DNA of 8,375 nt, from positions 1-8,375 of the forward strand of contig CAMYLW010000219.1 of assembly GCA_947259475.1 (NCBI GenBank), read 5' to 3'. Below the pieces are notes generated by a model. It worked only from the letters and a program-made list of their open reading frames with translations, searched no databases and was not told the DNA's origin. Positions 5,561 through 8,375 of the stretch are shown here, piece by piece. The stretch comes from Thermodesulfobacteriota bacterium. Its GTDB lineage: Bacteria; Desulfobacterota; Syntrophobacteria; BM002. Each line of letters starts with the position of its first letter. Positions within the stretch are counted from its first letter, which is position 1. The position numbers were made by a program, and so were the translations under genes.

Positions 5561-7225
5561 TCACCTGCTTCCCGCCTGGACAAGAATTACTTGACCAGTG
5601 TGGAGCAGATTGGAATGCATGGCGTTGAGGGTCTTGATTCTAGTCACGGTGGTGTTGAAGCGTTGGGCGATCAGCCAGAGCGAGTCGCCCCTCTTTACCT
5701 GATAGTGCTTAGTCGATCCTGTTCGGGGTGAAGGGGTGCCCTTAGCCATTACAATGTGGCCGCGGAGGGGAATCTTCAAGCGCTGGCCCGCCCGGATCCG
5801 ACTGGCACTGCGCAGGTGATTGGCGTGCACTATGCGTCGCACTGACACTCGGTACTTTAAGGCGATTCCGGAGAGGGTCTCGCCGAAGCGCACCCTGTGG
5901 ACCACGTAAGCGCGCTTGGGGGGTTTCCACTGGGGAACCTCCTCCAACTTGGCAAGAAACGTTGTGCTGGTGTCTGCGGGCACATTCAGGGTAAAGGGAT
6001 AATTGGGGGTGGCTTTATATCGTAAGGATGGATTGAGCTCCTCTAGAGTTTTCGCTGGTACATCCAGGACCCGGGCGATGTCTTGCAGGCGCATCTGTCG
6101 GTTGACTTGCACCTGTTCGTTTATCAATGGCTGATCAAGCTCCAAGTCGTCAAAACCGTACTTTTCAGGATCTTTGATGATATGGAGTGCAGCAAGAAAA
6201 CGAGGCACATAACGAGCGGTCTCCAGGGGCAGCCGCGGGTAAAGATGCCAAAAATCATCTAGATAGTTCACGCGCTGCTGCCGAATCGCCCGCAGCACGT
6301 TACCCTCACCACAGTTGTAAGCTGCCAAAGCGGTAGTCCAGTCGCCGAAAAGACCGTGAAGAACCTTTAGGTAAGCAATGGCGGCCTGGGTTGAACGTTC
6401 AGGGTCCATCCGGTCATCCACCCAGCGGTCGCGGCGGAGATCATAGCGGTAGCCGGTGGAAGCGATGAATTGCCAGAGTCCGAGGGCCCTGGCTTTGGAG
6501 AGTGCCTTGGTTTTGAAACCGCTTTCGATCAGTGGAAGCCAGGAAAGATCCTCAGGGATACTAGCTTTCCTCATTTGCTCCACAATGTAAGGTCTAAACC
6601 TGCCTGAGAGCCTGTAGGATTTGATGAAGAATCTTCTCTCTGTGGTTTGAAAACGTTTTATCTCTCTGGTTACATATTGGTTCATCGCCAGCGGCATTTC
6701 CCGGCTGTGGTCCATTTGGAGGTGGGTTCTGGAGGCATAAATCTCCAGAATCCGTTTAGAGATAAGGAGACGAAGGTCTTCTTTTTGCTGGGTGATCTCC
6801 GGATCATCCTCGTCTTGAATGCTGAAAATGATTTGATAACTCTGATCGAGAGACAGTATCGCCCTGTCCGGTTCACCACTATTCCAGTACTCTAGAGCTT
6901 CCTGATAATAGTACAAAGCGTCGTCCACACGCTTCTGATCAGTGTATGGCTCTTCTTCGGAGTCAACCTCTGCCGATGCTTCGCCGTTTGCGGAGCTTTC
7001 CTCCTGAGCCGGAGATGCGGCCAATACGTTCTCTTCCTCCGCATTGGTTGTATTGGAAGGTGCGGCATTTGATGGATCCGATGCGTCCTCAGTGGGAGTA
7101 TCAGTGATCTGGGATGACTCCTCAGGGTGGGAAGCGTTATCTGGCCGGAGAACAAGAGAAGACTGCGTACATGAGAAAGTGAAAAGGAGAAGACTGAGCA
7201 GAGCTATAAAGAGACCACGTGCCAT
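5561..7225 (-). CDS. mltD: Membrane-bound lytic murein transglycosylase D-like lipoprotein with LysM domains
   Basis: The product is 554 residues. The N-terminus is a signal segment (MARGLFIALLSLLLFTFSC). Cys19 is a likely lipidation site, although Thr at -3 is not the usual Leu. Residues 20-100 are a Ser/Glu/Asn-rich acidic spacer, followed by a TPR-like helical stretch (103-135). The SLT catalytic domain (about 205-330) has the catalytic Glu234 in PLIESGF, then ALGLWQFIASTG (247-258) and TALAAYNCGEGNV (298-310). A degenerate LysM-like segment (about 372-416) precedes two clear LysM domains (about 439-487 and 507-551). Such enzymes cleave the MurNAc-GlcNAc bond of peptidoglycan in the periplasm, forming 1,6-anhydro ends, and LysM anchors them to the wall. 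ATG 7225 is chosen over the longer frame from 7366 because it starts the signal peptide directly. The AGAGG about 11 bp upstream is a weak ribosome site. The gene diverges from pilZ across a 438-bp gap. Confidence 0.93.
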   Translation of the reverse strand: MARGLFIALLSLLLFTFSCTQSSLVLRPDNASHPEESSQITDTPTEDASDPSNAAPSNTTNAEEENVLAASPAQEESSANGEASAEVDSEEEPYTDQKRVDDALYYYQEALEYWNSGEPDRAILSLDQSYQIIFSIQDEDDPEITQQKEDLRLLISKRILEIYASRTHLQMDHSREMPLAMNQYVTREIKRFQTTERRFFIKSYRLSGRFRPYIVEQMRKASIPEDLSWLPLIESGFKTKALSKARALGLWQFIASTGYRYDLRRDRWVDDRMDPERSTQAAIAYLKVLHGLFGDWTTALAAYNCGEGNVLRAIRQQRVNYLDDFWHLYPRLPLETARYVPRFLAALHIIKDPEKYGFDDLELDQPLINEQVQVNRQMRLQDIARVLDVPAKTLEELNPSLRYKATPNYPFTLNVPADTSTTFLAKLEEVPQWKPPKRAYVVHRVRFGETLSGIALKYRVSVRRIVHANHLRSASRIRAGQRLKIPLRGHIVMAKGTPSPRTGSTKHYQVKRGDSLWLIAQRFNTTVTRIKTLNAMHSNLLHTGQVILVQAGSR

Positions 7226-7276
7226 TGGAAATAGTACCTCTTGACTGAGAGTTCTGGTTTGATATCCCTGGCCGTA

Positions 7277-7290
7277 CGGTAGAATTACCG
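7277..7290. promoter_or_regulatory. Inverted repeat in the mltD leader
   Basis: CGGTA and TACCG are separated by 4 bases, overlapping the palindrome CCGTACGG (7272-7279). It sits at the predicted transcription start of the sigma-54-like mltD promoter, so it might be an operator or a leader hairpin. Confidence 0.3.
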
Positions 7291-7299
7291 ACCAAGAAA

Positions 7300-7316
7300 T
7301 GCATGATTGATGCCAA
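7300..7316 (-). promoter_or_regulatory. Candidate sigma-54 (-24/-12) promoter for mltD
   Basis: On the - strand, TTGGCATCAATCATGCA keeps the essential GG and GC with the exact 10-bp spacing. It matches the usual TTGGCACG-N4-TTGCA pattern at all but three of the defined positions. Transcription would begin near 7289, about 64 nt before ATG 7225. No activator site was identified. Confidence 0.4.
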
Positions 7317-7545
7317 CGTTGTGATGATATGTAAGAGACCAGTCCTGACGAAACAGCGGCCACCATACCAGAAATATTTTGAAAACACTACAGAAAATGG
7401 ACTTCAGAGGTGGTGATGATGATGCCGTTTTTTTTCACCAACTGACACTTTTGGACTCCAAACAAGGTTTTTCTTCGCTCCGCCCATTGTTGTTGTCAGA
7501 GGTTAACCATTCAAAAAAACAGATAAAATACCCTTATGTCACGAA

Positions 7546-7562
7546 TTGGCACGAAGTTTTCA
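7546..7562 (+). promoter_or_regulatory. Near-consensus sigma-54-like site upstream of the PilZ gene
   Basis: TTGGCACGAAGTTTTCA matches the -24 half perfectly and has the right spacing. The G of the -12 GC is a T, normally a damaging change. It lies 101 bp before the PilZ ATG. A weak sigma-70 alternative, TTAACC/TAAAAT (7503-7529, spacer 15), lies just upstream. Confidence 0.3.
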
Positions 7563-7652
7563 TTGAGGACATCCTGGGGGAGGTATTTGAAAAATGGAAA
7601 ACATAGCGAGCGACCCTTCAAATTGCTCCAGGGAGATGTTTTCTGATAGATT

Positions 7653-7657
7653 GGAGG
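7653..7657 (+). promoter_or_regulatory. Shine-Dalgarno of the PilZ gene
   Basis: GGAGG lies 6 bp before ATG 7664, at good spacing, and fixes that start. Confidence 0.8.
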
Positions 7658-7663
7658 CCAACT

Positions 7664-8011
7664 ATGAACTCCCCCACTTTCGTCCAGAAGAGAGAACATC
7701 CAAGAGTCCCAGTGAGCTGGCCCGTTACCATGGTGACCCCCGAGGGGGATATCGACGGCATAATAGAGAACATTAGTGCCGGGGGGGCCTATATTCGCTG
7801 CGGGACACCGCTCTTACAAAAAGACCTTTTCATCCTCTCCATCCTGTCTCAAGATCGGGAGCATTCATGGATAGGGGCAGAGGTAGTGTGGATAGATATT
7901 CCCCTCCGTGCCGATTCCGATGCCATACCTATCGGCATGGGGGTTCGCTTCACTAATATCACGGCAGAGGACCTCCAATTTGTTAGCCATGTTGTCTCGG
8001 AGCTGAGTTAG
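7664..8011 (+). CDS. Single-domain PilZ protein (putative c-di-GMP receptor)
   Basis: The product is 115 residues, a stand-alone PilZ domain. Both halves of the c-di-GMP-binding signature are present: RxxxR as Arg10-Glu-His-Pro-Arg14 and NxSxxG as Asn36-Ile-Ser-Ala-Gly-Gly41. The beta-barrel strands that follow (AYIRCG, AEVVWID, GMGVRFTNI) fit the family, which ends with a short C-terminal helix (about 100-113). Such proteins bind cyclic di-GMP and pass the signal to a partner controlling motility, exopolysaccharide or similar surface traits. The partner cannot be told here. The TAG stop (8009-8011) takes its A and G from the first two bases of element B, so the original stop and 3' end may have been altered by insertion. 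No other gene of a c-di-GMP pathway is in the window. Confidence 0.9.
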   Translation: MNSPTFVQKREHPRVPVSWPVTMVTPEGDIDGIIENISAGGAYIRCGTPLLQKDLFILSILSQDREHSWIGAEVVWIDIPLRADSDAIPIGMGVRFTNITAEDLQFVSHVVSELS

Positions 8012-8103
8012 CCCGGACATTTCATGAATTACTTGCTGCGACCATTGATATGGCCGTCCTTCCTGGCGTCCTCGGGTGTTCCTTCGACAGGCTCCCCCTG
8101 CGA

Positions 8104-8120
8104 CGTACCGTTCAGGTACG
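8104..8120. repeat. Small conserved hairpin of element B
   Basis: CGTACC and GGTACG flank a 5-base loop. This corresponds to the 5238-5254 hairpin of element A. Confidence 0.6.
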
Positions 8121-8158
8121 CCTCGGAGCAATCCCGCGGTACGGTTGCCAGGTGGCCC

Positions 8159-8197
8159 GCCCGCCTCGCCTGAGCGAGCAGGCTCGCGATGGCGGGC
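8159..8197. repeat. GC-rich 39-bp hairpin of element B
   Basis: GCCCGCC (8159-8165) pairs with GGCGGGC (8191-8197), with nested alternative stems such as GCGAGC/GCTCGC between them. The same 39-bp unit occurs twice in element A. Confidence 0.75.
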
Positions 8198-8232
8198 AGG
8201 CACGCCCATCTTCGCGGTCTCGCGACAGCAAT

Positions 8233-8373
8233 TCATGAAATGTCCGGGCTGGTTGAAGGAGAGCAGCTCAAGATTTCAACCCTTCTTCGAAGCCAGACCA
8301 GCTGTACTACCAGTTCACCTTTCTTCTGGGGGTTAAACCGGCTCAAGACCCCACAAGCAATGGCTGCGACGAT
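8233..8373 (-). CDS. Possible 3' end of a gene running in from the right edge (partial, uncertain)
   Basis: On the - strand an open frame of 46 codons enters from the right edge and stops at a TGA inside the terminal repeat of element B. Its first part (IVAAIACGVLSRFNP, then ELVVQLVWLRR) has a protein-like mix of hydrophobic and basic residues and could be the end of a membrane protein. The last few codons come from the repeat. It is too short to be statistically convincing, and the opposite strand also has an open frame to 8336, which I judge less likely. No family recognised. Confidence 0.25.
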   Translation of the reverse strand: MVAAIACGVLSRFNPQKKGELVVQLVWLRRRVEILSCSPSTSPDIS

Positions 8374-8375
8374 GC

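Larger units (their letters stand above)
7226..7663. other. Divergent intergenic region between mltD and the PilZ gene
   Basis: This 438-bp region is A+T-richer than its neighbours. It holds candidate -24/-12 sites on both strands, an inverted repeat (7277-7290), a run of eight T (7428-7435) and a GGTTAACC palindrome (7501-7508). The short frames here (for example 7379-7606 from a TTG, or 7594-7776) lack good starts or overlap the PilZ gene and are not accepted as genes. Confidence 0.6.
8010..8250 (-). mobile_element. Element B: 241-bp copy of the MITE-like repeat, inverted relative to element A
   Basis: Perfect 21-bp terminal inverted repeats at 8010-8030 and 8230-8250 have core CCCGGACATTTCATGAA, differing from element A at one position in both ends. 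The interior aligns with A end to end in the reverse direction: one copy of the 75-bp unit with its GCCCGCC/GGCGGGC hairpin (8159-8197), the CGTACC/GGTACG hairpin (8104-8120), and the same GGACGGCCATAT-type segment next to the terminus. Relative to A it lacks one 75-bp unit and 9 bp of the palindrome, and it has 3 and 12 extra bases. The 12-bp difference brings in the CCTTCGACAGGCTC motif. No transposase is encoded. Confidence 0.85.

Noticed and set aside
7226..7366. 47-residue N-terminal extension of MltD
   Set aside because: It would bury the signal peptide; ATG 7225 gives a proper lipoprotein-like N-terminus.
7379..7606. 75-aa open frame between mltD and pilZ
   Set aside because: It starts at a TTG with no ribosome site, is A+T-rich, has no recognisable motif, and covers candidate promoter sequence.
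7594..7776. 60-aa open frame with a GGAGG about 10 bp upstream
   Set aside because: More than half overlaps the PilZ gene in another frame and the peptide is unlike a folded protein. A short leader peptide cannot be fully excluded.
7865..8236. 123-aa frame on the - strand from element B into the PilZ gene
   Set aside because: Its second half is the antisense of a clear PilZ gene. The first half is the repeat.

Overview
The window reads as a bacterial chromosome segment of moderate-to-high G+C, most in keeping with a Gram-negative bacterium. A Desulfobacterota-type (former deltaproteobacterial) host is my best guess. It rests on the style of the long periplasmic MltD/LysM transglycosylase with its lipoprotein-like signal, a small PilZ protein, -24/-12 (sigma-54-like) motifs and abundant short palindromic repeats. 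There is no rRNA or other marker to settle it.

Layout: (1) The 3' part of an M24 (Xaa-Pro aminopeptidase-like) metallopeptidase enters from the left edge and is followed by a class II fumarase, fumC, on the + strand. (2) Two + strand genes that I do not recognise follow (2398-3012 and 3208-4296). They are separated by a broken-off end of a repeat element (3031-3067) and a good sigma-70 promoter (3078-3105). (3) sfsA lies on the - strand (4301-5014), convergent with the second unknown gene and only 4 bp from it. (4) A gene-free stretch of 546 bp (5015-5560) is filled mostly by a 310-bp mobile-element-like repeat, here called element A (5027-5336). It has perfect 21-bp terminal inverted repeats and touches the Shine-Dalgarno of sfsA. 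(5) A - strand MltD-type lytic transglycosylase with C-terminal LysM domains (5561-7225) and a + strand PilZ protein (7664-8011) diverge from a 438-bp intergenic region with sigma-54-like sites on both strands. (6) A second copy, element B (8010-8250, opposite orientation), supplies the last two bases of the PilZ stop codon. A possible partial - strand gene runs off the right edge.

The genes look like ordinary housekeeping and envelope functions without one shared pathway: fumarase in the TCA cycle, M24 in peptide turnover, MltD in peptidoglycan remodelling and PilZ in c-di-GMP response. The unusual content is the repeat family. There are two complete copies and one solo end within about 5 kb, carrying no recognisable transposase. 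Each complete copy has perfectly matched termini, but the termini differ between copies at one paired position. Several conserved internal hairpins are present. The complete copies also differ by four length changes (75, 9, 3 and 12 nt), all multiples of three, so the same frame stays open from end to end in both. That may reflect a frame-preserving, possibly peptide-encoding element, or chance in a GC-rich repeat.
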